Positions 49,964 to 57,867 of a DNA stretch of 64,000 nt are shown here, piece by piece (the first letter of the stretch is position 1; each line of letters begins with the position of its first letter). The DNA comes from JANQJA01 sp040880285 (GTDB lineage: Bacteria; Pseudomonadota; Gammaproteobacteria; Pseudomonadales; Azotimanducaceae). The DNA lies in contig JBBDIT010000055.1 of assembly GCA_040880285.1 (NCBI GenBank), positions 1 to 64,000 on the forward strand, given 5' to 3'. The notes beneath the pieces are model-generated. The model was given only the letters and a program-made list of their open reading frames with translations. It searched no databases and was not told the DNA's origin. The translations under genes were made by a program, and so were the position numbers.

Positions 49964-50018
49964 CATCAGACCCAGCCGCCCACAATCTAACGATTTTAAT
50001 GAGGCTTGGTGTGTGTCC
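49964..50018 (-). repeat. Dispersed repeat, copy B (REP-like)
   Basis: Its reverse complement matches 1856-1910 at 50 of 55 bases. The two copies are 48 kb apart and in opposite orientation. Copy B lies in the accessory block. Confidence 0.6.
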
Positions 50019-50045
50019 TTATTTTTGCCTGTCCTTATTTTTGCC
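50014..50045 (+). repeat. 16-base tandem repeat
   Basis: TGTCCTTATTTTTGCC occurs twice in direct succession. It adjoins the dispersed repeat copy B and may be part of the same element. Confidence 0.8.
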
Positions 50046-50251
50046 GCGAGCAGGTGTCGTTAAAGCGGCGTACGTAGAGTCGTCCCAGTTGTCGCCAGTG
50101 CCGGGTTGTTGACGGTAAGGGTTCGGTTGCCGGAGTGTGGTCCCATGGCAATGCGGTAGCGAATTGAGGCGGCACTCAGCCGGCAAATGACTTTGCGGCT
50201 GCGGTGCGGAGTTGAATGCAGGCTGCCCCGATCTCGATCAATCGCCGCGGG

Positions 50252-51211
50252 TCATTGGGTAAACCCGCGGTCGGCAACAAACCTGAATTCAGCCGCTCTC
50301 ACGTGATTCATGCGCGCATAGTCGTCAGCGACGATCCGGTAGGCATTCGTTTTCAGCCTGAGGTCCGCGGTCGTGGGTCGAGCGGCGCTTCCTGTCAGCA
50401 CAGGCAGACGCAGTGAACGCCCCGTCTCGATGAGGTCGGGGTTCCGGTGCGCCCGGTCTACCCTGTTTTCCGCGTAGATCACGGGCCACCATGACGCATC
50501 TCTCCAATGCGCTACCGCAATCCCCCACAATGTATCGCCTCTTGCCACGATGAGACCCGATGTCGTTCCCGCCGCAGCGATTGGCCCCGCAGCGACAACG
50601 GGCGCTACCTCGACGCGTGGCGATTCCGTGCTCGTCGATGCGACGACAGGCGGAGCTACAGGCGCTGCTACAGGTGCAGGCGCAGCCACAGATGCAGGTG
50701 CAGCCACAGGTGCAGGCGCAGCCACAGATGCAGGCGTAGCCACAGATGCAGCTGCAGGCGCAGCAACGTCGCTGCCCCGGCTGGAGATCCAGCTGTTTAC
50801 AGCGAAGCCGATCAGAATCAGCGCCAGAAACACCAGTAGTAGTACCAGCCAGAAAAGAACACCCGGCCGTGTGTCGGCTTCGCCCTCAGAAAGCATTCTG
50901 GTGCGCAAATGTCGAAAGGGCCAATTGACCGCAAGCAGTAGTGCCTGATACGGGCGGAATTCCACACGCGTATGGCCTGGAATCGTTATTGCTTCACCCG
51001 TCCCGGGGTTGTGTCCGGATCGCTCATCGACATGCTCCGTCACGAAACGCCCGAAACGGTACAACTGCACCTCACCGCCGTCTTCCAGAGCTTCGCCGGC
51101 CGTTTCAGAAAACTGATGAATATAGGCGTCCGCCTCGGCCGCACTCACGTCGGCGCGATTCGCCACCCGCTCGGTAAAGGACTCATACGTGATCTTTCTT
51201 TCGCTTCTCAT
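50252..51211 (-). CDS. HU-domain / transmembrane / LysM fusion protein
   Basis: The 319-residue protein combines three parts. Residues 5-97 are an HU/IHF-like DNA-binding domain; the beta arm keeps the intercalating proline in GHNPGTGEAITIP and ends FRPYQALLLAVN. Residues 117-139 are one membrane helix, preceded by basic residues (FRHLRTRM), which places the HU part in the cytoplasm. After an Ala/Pro-rich linker (148-215, made of AAPASVAAPAPV-type units) a LysM domain (219-271, VARGDTLWGIAVAHW) would lie in the periplasm on peptidoglycan. It overlaps the upstream HU gene by four bases. A link between DNA and the wall is inference. Confidence 0.85.
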   Translation of the reverse strand: MRSERKITYESFTERVANRADVSAAEADAYIHQFSETAGEALEDGGEVQLYRFGRFVTEHVDERSGHNPGTGEAITIPGHTRVEFRPYQALLLAVNWPFRHLRTRMLSEGEADTRPGVLFWLVLLLVFLALILIGFAVNSWISSRGSDVAAPAAASVATPASVAAPAPVAAPASVAAPAPVAAPVAPPVVASTSTESPRVEVAPVVAAGPIAAAGTTSGLIVARGDTLWGIAVAHWRDASWWPVIYAENRVDRAHRNPDLIETGRSLRLPVLTGSAARPTTADLRLKTNAYRIVADDYARMNHVRAAEFRFVADRGFTQ

Positions 51212-51522
51212 GACAGCGCAACTTCTTCTTCGAGTTCATAAACCTCGTCATGCAGGGACTCTGCAGTGCGAAAAACCGGTACACGGCGCTGCGGAAATAA
51301 TGCATATCCCTGGCCGCTGGGGTGGAAACCCAAAGGGAGAAAACCTCGCCTTTGCTTGTGTATCACCGTATCGAAGGTGCCGAAACCAGGTATGGAGACC
51401 GCCTCTCCATTCTTGAGGAGGTCACAGATCTCCAGCAGCGTCGCCCGCAACAGGCGCTGCGAAAGAGTCCCGGGAATCTGCAGTTTCTCTGCAATCCGCT
51501 TGATGAGGTCAGCCTGGTCCAT
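51208..51522 (-). CDS. HU-family DNA-binding protein, divergent
   Basis: The 104-residue protein starts at the ATG at 51522 (a GTG three codons earlier is possible). It has an HU-like first half (DLIKRIAEKLQIPGTLSQRLLRATLLEICDLLKNGE-like helix pair and VSIPGFGTFDTV). Its arm is altered: HPSGQGYALFP replaces the usual NPxTG segment, then VPVFRTAESLHDEVY follows. It may bind DNA differently from HU. The last four bases overlap the start of the HU-TM-LysM gene, so the two are translated together and are likely partners. Confidence 0.8.
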   Translation of the reverse strand: MDQADLIKRIAEKLQIPGTLSQRLLRATLLEICDLLKNGEAVSIPGFGTFDTVIHKQRRGFLPLGFHPSGQGYALFPQRRVPVFRTAESLHDEVYELEEEVALS

Positions 51523-51744
51523 GGGATCCACCGTAAACAGTCAATGTCCTTGACGCACGGGACAGAGAAGTAAAGGACTAAGAAGGCGAAGCGTCATGGG
51601 GTATCGCCTTCAGCCGGAGGGTCATACTGGCGCGTCGCGCGCCTGAAAGTCTGTGCGGTAAAGAACCTAGCAGGTACCTGCCGTGGTCTGACCCCGTGGC
51701 GTCAGCAGCAAGTACCTGCAACTGCTCTGGTAATAGTAGATCCG

Positions 51745-51996
51745 TCAGGTCTTGCGCGACGGCGTCTGTGCCAGTGCGCTTGCTGCGGCTGACTTCGATT
51801 CCTTCGAAGTGCGCCCGTCACGCATGACCTTGGAAGCTGCGGTAGAGGCCTTTTCTCCAGTCTCCCCAGTGCTACCGGATTGAGACAGGGCACTGGCAGC
51901 CGCGGTCTTGCTGGCCTTACTCGTGTCCTTGCTATGCATGGTATGGGATGCGTCTGCTGCAGCCTGCGCGCCTGTCGATTTTTTGTTCTCGGACAT
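51745..51996 (-). CDS. Small Ser/Ala/Lys-rich protein with repeated SAAASAL motif
   Basis: The 83-residue protein is hydrophilic and disordered-looking. It has two copies of a motif, TSKASKTAAASALSQ and TSKESKSAAASALAQ, the second preceded by ASKVMRDGR. Similar short proteins with S-K-S-A-A-x-S-A-L repeats occur widely in proteobacteria, without a known function. Two adjacent ATGs (51999 and 51996) follow GGAG; the second is better spaced. The first overlaps the stop of the gene before it. No gene is seen in the 220 bases after it. Confidence 0.65.
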   Translation of the reverse strand: MSENKKSTGAQAAADASHTMHSKDTSKASKTAAASALSQSGSTGETGEKASTAASKVMRDGRTSKESKSAAASALAQTPSRKT

Positions 51997-52223
51997 CATG
52001 GTCTCTCCAGACCCCCACGTAACACGCGGAGCGTGTCATGCGTGTGAGCACCTTTTGACAGTACTACGGACATCGAGTGCTCGTCAGTTCGCCAACGCAC
52101 TATCGAGTCTGCAAGGTCAACCGGCGTGCGCGAGACGAGAACCTGAGGCGGGTGTTGGCAATCGATGTCGAGCAGTCCGAGGAGTGTGGCCAGCCCGTCC
52201 GCGTCATCGCTTGTAGTGAGCAA
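51996..52223 (-). CDS. Hypothetical small protein, TTG start
   Basis: An open frame of 75 codons from a TTG ends at a TGA that overlaps the ATGATG of the next gene. The codon use (GC-rich third positions) and coupling suggest a real gene. I do not recognise the family. The content is mixed, without membrane segments, and ends VLRGGLERP. The start is uncertain because the frame is open only nine codons further back. Confidence 0.4.
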   Translation of the reverse strand: MLTTSDDADGLATLLGLLDIDCQHPPQVLVSRTPVDLADSIVRWRTDEHSMSVVLSKGAHTHDTLRVLRGGLERP

Positions 52224-52253
52224 GACGTCTTTAGTTTGGGCGATCTATACGCG

Positions 52254-52259
52254 CTATAA
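52254..52259 (+). promoter_or_regulatory. -10 element of the serine hydrolase gene
   Basis: A perfect TATAAT lies 30 bases before the ATG at 52290. No good -35 is found 16-18 bases upstream, so the promoter may need an activator. Confidence 0.45.
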
Positions 52260-52289
52260 TCGCGACCTTGTCCAATCCGGGGCAGTACC

Positions 52290-53684
52290 ATGAAAGTTGC
52301 CGCGACAATAATCATGATCTGGTGCCTTGCGGTCGTCACCATGTCGATCGTGCCCGCAAGCAACAGCTACGCGAGCGCGTCCACCGACTACTTTCGCCCG
52401 GGCGGCGTCACGGACATCGACGAGGTGGTCGGCGGTTATCGTGCGTTGTTCACTTGCTCGGCGCACTTTGTCGCTGGTCGAACCCTCGAACAGATTCTCG
52501 ACATCGAGCTTCGTGATACCGCGTCTCTCGAGCTACCACCTCCTGAAATCGATGAACGACGACAACTGGTAACCGCGGTAGGCACTCAGGGCGACGAATA
52601 CATCGCCGTCTATCGAAAATCGATGGGCTGTGTGCTGTTACCGCCCGATTGGACATCAGCTGATATCGTCCGCCTGCCTCATGTTTCGATGCCGGATGCA
52701 CCCAACTTGGATGACGTGGATTTTCCACGAGGTGACAGGGTTCGGTTCTCACTAACGCGCGCTCAACAACGTGTGCTGGACGCCGCGTTCGACCGCAAAA
52801 CCCATGGCGACGGTAACATCACAGCGGCTGTGATCGTGCTTCGTGGCACAACAGTCCTTGCCGAACAATACGGGAATGGCTTTAGCGTTCATACCGGCTA
52901 TCGCACCTGGTCAACAGCTAAAAGTGTCTCTGCAACGCTAATCGGCATCGCAATCCGCGACGGGCTGATGCGTCTGGATGAGAACCCAACCATTCCGGAA
53001 TGGCAGTTCGGAAATGATCCCAGACGAGCCATCACGCTACGACACCTCTTCAACATGTCGAGCGGGCTCGAAGGCGGTGGCAACAACACCAACGCTGTGT
53101 ACTTTGGCGGCCAGGATGTCATCAGCGCAGTGACCGGCACTCGACTCGAGGCAGAACCGGGTACCCGATGGAAGTACGCTAACAACGATACGCTGCTGAT
53201 GCTACGCGCGCTGCGCGCGACGCTGGCCGACGACTACCGCTACCTGCGTTATCCCTATGATGAGTTGTTCCACAGGATCGGGATGCACCATACACGAATG
53301 GAAACGGATCACGCAGGGAATTTCATCGGCTCGAGCCAGGTGTACACCACGGCCCGCGACCTCGCCCGCTTTGGCATTCTGTACTTGAACGAGGGCGTTT
53401 GGAACGGAGTCAGGTTGCTGCCTGAAGGCTGGACGGAATTCGTGGCAACCAGTGCCCCGGCAAGACCACGCAAGTCAGGTGAACGCGGTTACGGCGGTCA
53501 GTTCTGGCTACTGGATACGATGGCGGGCATCCCGCAAGGTACCTATACCAGCGCCGGAAACAAGGGCCAGTATGTCACCATTATTCCCGAACGAAACATG
53601 GTGGTCGTTCGAACCGGCGTCGATCCGCTGGGCTCGCGCTACGAGCATGAAGCGCTGTTGCGGGCGATTCTGGAGGTGTTCTGA
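52290..53684 (+). CDS. Serine hydrolase (beta-lactamase/class C-like fold)
   Basis: The 464-residue protein has a signal peptide (about 1-29), an N-terminal region of about 110 residues without a family I recognise, and a penicillin-binding-protein-like domain. The catalytic SxxK is STAK in TWSTAKSVSATLIGIA (about residue 210), and the YxN motif is YAN in RWKYANNDTLL. A late GYGGQFWLLD stands for the KTG-like strand. Such proteins include esterases and D-amino peptidases. The substrate is unknown. The location is probably periplasmic. Confidence 0.85.
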   Translation: MKVAATIIMIWCLAVVTMSIVPASNSYASASTDYFRPGGVTDIDEVVGGYRALFTCSAHFVAGRTLEQILDIELRDTASLELPPPEIDERRQLVTAVGTQGDEYIAVYRKSMGCVLLPPDWTSADIVRLPHVSMPDAPNLDDVDFPRGDRVRFSLTRAQQRVLDAAFDRKTHGDGNITAAVIVLRGTTVLAEQYGNGFSVHTGYRTWSTAKSVSATLIGIAIRDGLMRLDENPTIPEWQFGNDPRRAITLRHLFNMSSGLEGGGNNTNAVYFGGQDVISAVTGTRLEAEPGTRWKYANNDTLLMLRALRATLADDYRYLRYPYDELFHRIGMHHTRMETDHAGNFIGSSQVYTTARDLARFGILYLNEGVWNGVRLLPEGWTEFVATSAPARPRKSGERGYGGQFWLLDTMAGIPQGTYTSAGNKGQYVTIIPERNMVVVRTGVDPLGSRYEHEALLRAILEVF

Positions 53685-53759
53685 CGGAGATAACGCATTA
53701 GATTCAGCGCACTCCCTGATAAAAATCTTTATGGCAGCAGTCTCATCGGACCATATGGA

Positions 53760-55067
53760 TCACGGCGTCAGTGTCACCACCGCAGCCTCGTTGGGTGCAA
53801 CCAGAGCGTTCATCACCGTGAACTTAAGATCTACTGCGCGCGGGTCGTCCATGCTGAACCTCACCTCTGTCTCGCCGTGCGCGGGCAGCTCGATGAGCTG
53901 CGAGTGGCTGGCGGATTTCATTCCGGTGTCATTGCGCAGCACGAACGACGCATCAGACTCATTCCGGAGGTGAACGCGGATACCCCATGATGTGGTTTCG
54001 ACGGCCCCAATCCGAATACTAGCGTTGAGCAACGGCAGCAGGTCGCGTTCGCGCCCGATGAGCGTGTCTTTCCACCAGACCACAGTGCGGCGCGCGAAAA
54101 GCGCCTCGCGCATGCTATCTAGCATTTTGTCCTCCGCGAAGAGCAGCGTCACGGGCCGGTGTCCTGGATTGTGGCCAGCGTCGGGACGGTAGTCGGCGGC
54201 GATCAGCTCGTGGACGTCTGAGACGCCGATCAACGCGAGACCGTGTTTGAGTGCCAGCCGGTGCGCGTTCTGGTAGTAGCGGCTGCCATTGGCGACCTCG
54301 ATACCATGCAGTAGTCCGTCTTCGACAGCCGCGGCATGGAAGTCGGTGAGAGGCGCCCCGACGGATTCGAAACTCGGATGATTCCAGGTGAGGAAGGCAC
54401 CCTGGTCGTTGGCCGCCTCAACCACGTTGCGGGCCGAGCGCGTCGTCGCATGTTGGTAACTGACGAGCGTGAAGTAAGTCTCGACATCGTCGAAGGGCAT
54501 CCAGACCTGCTTGCCCTGGTGCTCCACTTGGTGGGCACCGCGATAGATGCCACTCGCCTCGTGGGCATAGGCTGCAGCCTCCTCGCGAGTATCGAACATA
54601 TGTTCTTCGAGTCGTTGGTGCTCCTGGCGTTGCTTCACCAGCTCGTTGGCGTCTTTGATGAAGATGGCATTGATGTGACCGGGCGCGCCTTGCCGTGTAA
54701 TTTCGACGCCGGGGATGACGATGAGGTCGAGTGCGGCGGCCGCGCGCCTGGCTTCCTCAAAGGAGCGGTTGCGGTCGGTATGCGGGATGTCCGTGATGTG
54801 TGGCTGGTACTCAAGGTGTTCGGTAACGGCAAAGCCGTCGAGCCCATCTCGCTGCGCCTCGGCCACCCGAATCGTCGGCCAAACATGGCCGTCGGAGAAG
54901 ACCGTGTGCGTGTGCAGGTCAACCACCAGCGTCTTGTACATGGCGGTGTCCGGAAACTCGATCGCCCGTTCGGTGCGCGCCTGCGGCGACACGGACCCGT
55001 GTGCCAGCGCCACGGCCGGCACGGCAATTGTTAACATCAATGATATGGCGCTGGTCAGGTGTCGCAT
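53760..55067 (-). CDS. PHP-domain metal-dependent phosphodiesterase-like protein
   Basis: The 435-residue protein has a signal peptide (about 1-22). The PHP motif DLHTHTVFSDG (about residue 50) holds the first metal ligands; EHLEY, IPGVEITRQGAPGHINAIF and VSDVHEL supply others. The C-terminal 90 residues form a beta domain. It resembles the CehA/McbA and Sb-PDE type of exported PHP proteins that hydrolyse phosphate or carbamate esters. The substrate is unknown. It converges on the serine hydrolase gene. Confidence 0.82.
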   Translation of the reverse strand: MRHLTSAISLMLTIAVPAVALAHGSVSPQARTERAIEFPDTAMYKTLVVDLHTHTVFSDGHVWPTIRVAEAQRDGLDGFAVTEHLEYQPHITDIPHTDRNRSFEEARRAAAALDLIVIPGVEITRQGAPGHINAIFIKDANELVKQRQEHQRLEEHMFDTREEAAAYAHEASGIYRGAHQVEHQGKQVWMPFDDVETYFTLVSYQHATTRSARNVVEAANDQGAFLTWNHPSFESVGAPLTDFHAAAVEDGLLHGIEVANGSRYYQNAHRLALKHGLALIGVSDVHELIAADYRPDAGHNPGHRPVTLLFAEDKMLDSMREALFARRTVVWWKDTLIGRERDLLPLLNASIRIGAVETTSWGIRVHLRNESDASFVLRNDTGMKSASHSQLIELPAHGETEVRFSMDDPRAVDLKFTVMNALVAPNEAAVVTLTP

Positions 55068-55187
55068 CGACTCCCCCTTTTGAGACGCAAGCTTTTCTGT
55101 AAGGACGAATCTAGTTCATCGACGCACCGATGTCGACACAGCTTGCTGTTGGCGGGTGGCGCCCCTTGAGCACTTTGACAACCCGGC

Positions 55188-55936
55188 TCACAGGTCGCGC
55201 CAGATCAAGGCTTCATCAAACCCTAGTGCGGTAAAGTCGGCAGCGCGAAAATTCTGTTCTACTGCATCACCCAAAAAGAATTCGTCCAGCTGCGGCGGCG
55301 CGACATCGGTTCCGCTAAGCATCGCGTGAATCTGGTCGCGATGATGAATCTGGTGTCCAAATAAATGCAGCAGGGTACGATCTACCCGGTCTTCTTGTAT
55401 CCTGTTGGCACGCACCATCTCGATAGTCTTCGAGAGTGCTTTCTCATCGAGGTCTTCACACACGGCGATCAGCCGCTGGTCTGCTGCACGTTGTTCGGGT
55501 TCAAACGTATCAAATTCCGGAAACGGAATCTCGGGTTCGAACGCACCAGGTCCAACACTGTGCCCCTCAAGCGCACTGATGTAATACCAGTCAACNNNNN
55601 NNNNNNNNNNNNNNNNNNNNNNNNNNNNNNNNNNNNNNNNNNNNNNNNNNNNNNNNNNNNNNNNNNNNNNNNNNNNNNNNNNNNNNNNNNNNNNNACGCA
55701 CCAGGTCCAACACTGTGCCCCTCAAGCGCACTGATGTAATACCAGTCAACCGTCAAAATGTGGTTCCATGTGTGAACAATGGTCGGAAAGAAGCTGACTC
55801 GTTTTCTATTCAAGTCATCTGCATCCAGTTGCGCACATGCACCAAGCAATCGATGGTTCGCAACCGCATTGTTGTAAGCTTGAGCACGAAGGTAGTCGCG
55901 ACTGTCATAGGCTGTCGCTCCTGCTAATAAGGTCAC
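55188..55936 (-). CDS. DinB-like protein, split by an assembly gap
   Basis: The gene is broken by the N-run at 55596-55695. The 55 bases on each side of the gap are identical. If one copy and the Ns are removed (155 bases), a single frame of 197 codons results. It begins AYDSRDYLRAQAYNNAVANHRLLGAC and has TIVHTWNHILTVDWYY and LLHLFGHQIHHRDQIH, the three histidine regions of the DinB/DUF1993-like fold. The apparent frameshift is therefore artificial. The start may be the GTG at 55936, inside the end of aroE; this would give a 32-base overlap and is uncertain. Confidence 0.75.
55541..55750. other. Assembly gap with 55-bp duplicated flanks
   Basis: Exactly 100 Ns (55596-55695) are flanked by 55541-55595 and 55696-55750, which are identical. 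This is what is seen when two contigs that overlap by one k-mer (55) are joined by a scaffolder. The true sequence most likely has one copy and no gap. Confidence 0.9.
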
Positions 55937-55962
55937 GAAGGGCGCTGATCACGGGCCTTGTA
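55904..55962 (-). repeat. aroE 3'-end direct repeat, right copy
   Basis: This is the second copy of the 59-base repeat (see 42536-42594). Here it is the true end of aroE plus the bases ATGAC that begin prlC in the left copy; the prlC similarity stops there. It marks the right edge of the accessory block. Confidence 0.85.
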
Positions 55963-56729
55963 TCTGGTCTGAATCCCGACCAGGCATCAAATGCCAGCGC
56001 TGCTTGTTCAACCAACATACCCAGACCGTCACTGGTCTGCTTGCATCCGGCCTCGCTCGCCCATTGGTTGAATATTGTGACTTCTTTACCATAAATCATG
56101 TCATAGCAATGTGTATTCGTACCGACAACACGCGAAGGAATATTTACCACGGTACCTGACAATCCCGCTGAGGTGCCACTGATAATCAGGTCATAAGCGG
56201 ATTCAACATCGTCGCCGCGCACTGCCTTGACGTTTTCGTATTCATCGGCGAGAACCTGGGCCCTTTGGTGCGTCCTGTTAACCAGGTGTACCAGGTCCGG
56301 TTTGATCTCCAGCAGTGCCGGCAAAACGCCCGCAACCGCGCCACCCGCGCCCAGTACAAGTATTCGCTGCCCCGCTACCGTCCAACCCAGATTGGCGGTT
56401 ACGTCCCGCAAAAGGCCAGCACCATCGGTATTGTCGCCCTTGAGCTTGTCATCTGCCAACACGGTCACCGTGTTGACCGCTCGGGTGAGCGCGGCCATTC
56501 GAGTAACTTCATCCATCAGCTTGAACGCATTGTGCTTGAATGGCACGGTCACGTTGAAGCCGTCACCACCTTCGGCCACAAAACCCCGCACGTTTTCTTC
56601 GAAGCCGTCGAGGGGCGCAAGGCGACGTTCATAAGTCAGGTCTACGCCTGCCTGGGCAGCAAAGAGCGCGTGGATTTCAGGCGAACGGCTATGATCGACC
56701 GGGTTACCTATAACGGCAAATTTTTTCAC
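55905..56729 (-). CDS. aroE: Shikimate dehydrogenase
   Basis: AroE reduces 3-dehydroshikimate with NADPH. The 274-residue protein begins KKFAVIGNPVDHSRSPEIHALF. The catalytic lysine is in PFKHNAFKL (about 65), the aspartate in GDNTDGAGL (about 102), and the nucleotide loop is VLGAGGAVAGVL (about 128). It overlaps tsaC by four bases. Its last 18 codons are the repeat that recurs before prlC, so an accessory block now separates these two genes. Confidence 0.95.
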   Translation of the reverse strand: MKKFAVIGNPVDHSRSPEIHALFAAQAGVDLTYERRLAPLDGFEENVRGFVAEGGDGFNVTVPFKHNAFKLMDEVTRMAALTRAVNTVTVLADDKLKGDNTDGAGLLRDVTANLGWTVAGQRILVLGAGGAVAGVLPALLEIKPDLVHLVNRTHQRAQVLADEYENVKAVRGDDVESAYDLIISGTSAGLSGTVVNIPSRVVGTNTHCYDMIYGKEVTIFNQWASEAGCKQTSDGLGMLVEQAALAFDAWSGFRPDTRPVISALRDLISRSDSL

Positions 56730-57307
56730 TGCCGGGCCCTCGCCGGGCGGTGAATGACTCCCGTACCCAGTTCCCTGATTTCACTTGGAGCGCCGGCGTC
56801 TCCAAGCGTGCCGGGCACGATGTAGTCAATCTCGTCCGAAAAGTACTGGTGAACTTGCAGCCGGCTGACTGCCGGGCGGCGACGCGCGGGGTTGGCTGAG
56901 GTCGAGACAATCGGTCCCTTGACGGCGGCACAAATCGCTTTAATGACCGGATGCGGGGAAACGCGAAGTGCCACCGTGTCATGTCTACCACGAATCCAGG
57001 TAGGCGCAATCCCGTTATCAGGAACCAGGAACGTAACCGGCGCCGGCCAGGTTCGCGCCAGCTCCGCGCGGGCAGCCCGGTCAATACCGGTAAGATAAGG
57101 CGCTATCTCGCCGATATCACCGGCAACCAGAATCAGCCCCTGCTCCCAGGATCTTTGTTTAAGGTCCAGAATACGAGCCACGGCCTGGGGAAATTCCGGC
57201 AGGCACCCAAGGCCCCACACGCCCTCAGTGGGATAGGCGATGACAGCCCCTGCTTGTAGTCGCTGGGCGATCAGTTTGATTCGCCATGTTGCAGGGACGG
57301 CAGGCAC
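56726..57307 (-). CDS. tsaC: Threonylcarbamoyl-AMP synthase (TsaC/YrdC)
   Basis: TsaC makes the threonylcarbamoyl-adenylate used for the t6A modification of tRNA. The 193-residue protein has the YrdC fold: AGAVIAYPTEGVWGLGC at the start, LKQRSWEQGLILVAG, WPAPVTFLVP, VALRVSPHPV and the adenylate-site STSANPA. It has no C-terminal Sua5 domain. It overlaps aroE by four bases and follows purE, as part of the dprA-to-aroE run. Confidence 0.93.
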   Translation of the reverse strand: MPAVPATWRIKLIAQRLQAGAVIAYPTEGVWGLGCLPEFPQAVARILDLKQRSWEQGLILVAGDIGEIAPYLTGIDRAARAELARTWPAPVTFLVPDNGIAPTWIRGRHDTVALRVSPHPVIKAICAAVKGPIVSTSANPARRRPAVSRLQVHQYFSDEIDYIVPGTLGDAGAPSEIRELGTGVIHRPARARQ

Positions 57308-57802
57308 TTAGATGTTCAGCGTCTTGTTTTTCTCACGAATAGCCTCGGCGTTGGCGGCTCTTTCGGCAATGAGTTTCTTCTTGAGATCCTCATTGCTCAC
57401 GGCAATGATCTGGGCCGCCAGGTATCCGGCATTTTTGGCACCGGCCTTGCCGATCGCGACCGTCGCCACCGGAATGCCACCGGGCATCTGGGCGGTGGAG
57501 AGCAGTGCGTCGATACCCTGCAAGGGTCCGGCATCAATGGGTACCCCTATTACCGGCTTTAAGGTCTGGGCGGCGACCGCGCCTGCAAGGTGTGCCGCCA
57601 TGCCGGCTCCGGCAATGAAAACCACGCAGCCGCGACCTTCCGCGTCCTTGACGTAGGAACTGGTATCTTCTGGCGTACGATGTGCCGAGGTCACCCTGAC
57701 CTCATAGTCAACGCCGAATGACGCTAGCACATCACAAGCGGCTTTCATTACAGGCAAATCCGAGTCCGATCCCATCAGGACGGCAACAAAAGGTGAAGTC
57801 AT
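57308..57802 (-). CDS. purE: N5-carboxyaminoimidazole ribonucleotide mutase
   Basis: PurE carries out a carboxylate shift in purine synthesis. From the ATG at 57802 (AAGGTAG upstream) the product has 164 residues, the family length. An earlier start at 57835 adds 11 residues. The substrate-binding GSDSDLPVM and the catalytic histidine in SAHRTPEDT mark the class I enzyme, which needs PurK. No purK follows here; it may lie elsewhere. Confidence 0.94.
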   Translation of the reverse strand: MTSPFVAVLMGSDSDLPVMKAACDVLASFGVDYEVRVTSAHRTPEDTSSYVKDAEGRGCVVFIAGAGMAAHLAGAVAAQTLKPVIGVPIDAGPLQGIDALLSTAQMPGGIPVATVAIGKAGAKNAGYLAAQIIAVSNEDLKKKLIAERAANAEAIREKNKTLNI

Positions 57803-57867
57803 GTATCTACCTTGCAGGAGAAAAAGGAACAGCAAGTTACCCGAGACTTAAGAGGCTTTCAAGGGCA

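Larger units (their letters stand above)
49294..50251. other. Gene-poor stretch with repeats and a possible ORF relic
   Basis: About 960 bases without a gene I can name. On the minus strand a frame from a GTG at 49602 stays open past 49294. It reads like protein there (helical, with ALPDQIDALTRELETVHGD), but it continues antisense into the DUF6265 gene and has no ribosome-binding site. It may be a relic. The rest holds the dispersed repeat copy B and a 16-base tandem repeat. Nothing else is recognisable. Confidence 0.45.

Noticed and set aside
50507..50948. Plus-strand Ala/Gly-rich frames opposite the HU-LysM gene
   Set aside because: They are shadows of the repetitive Ala/Pro linker of the gene on the minus strand.
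55469..55595. Continuation of the DinB frame straight through the Ns
   Set aside because: The resulting peptide has no DinB features, whereas collapsing the duplicated 55 bases gives a full DinB-like protein.
42536..55962. Composite transposon bounded by insertion-sequence ends
   Set aside because: The bounding repeats are direct copies of the aroE end, not terminal inverted repeats, and no transposase gene lies in the block.
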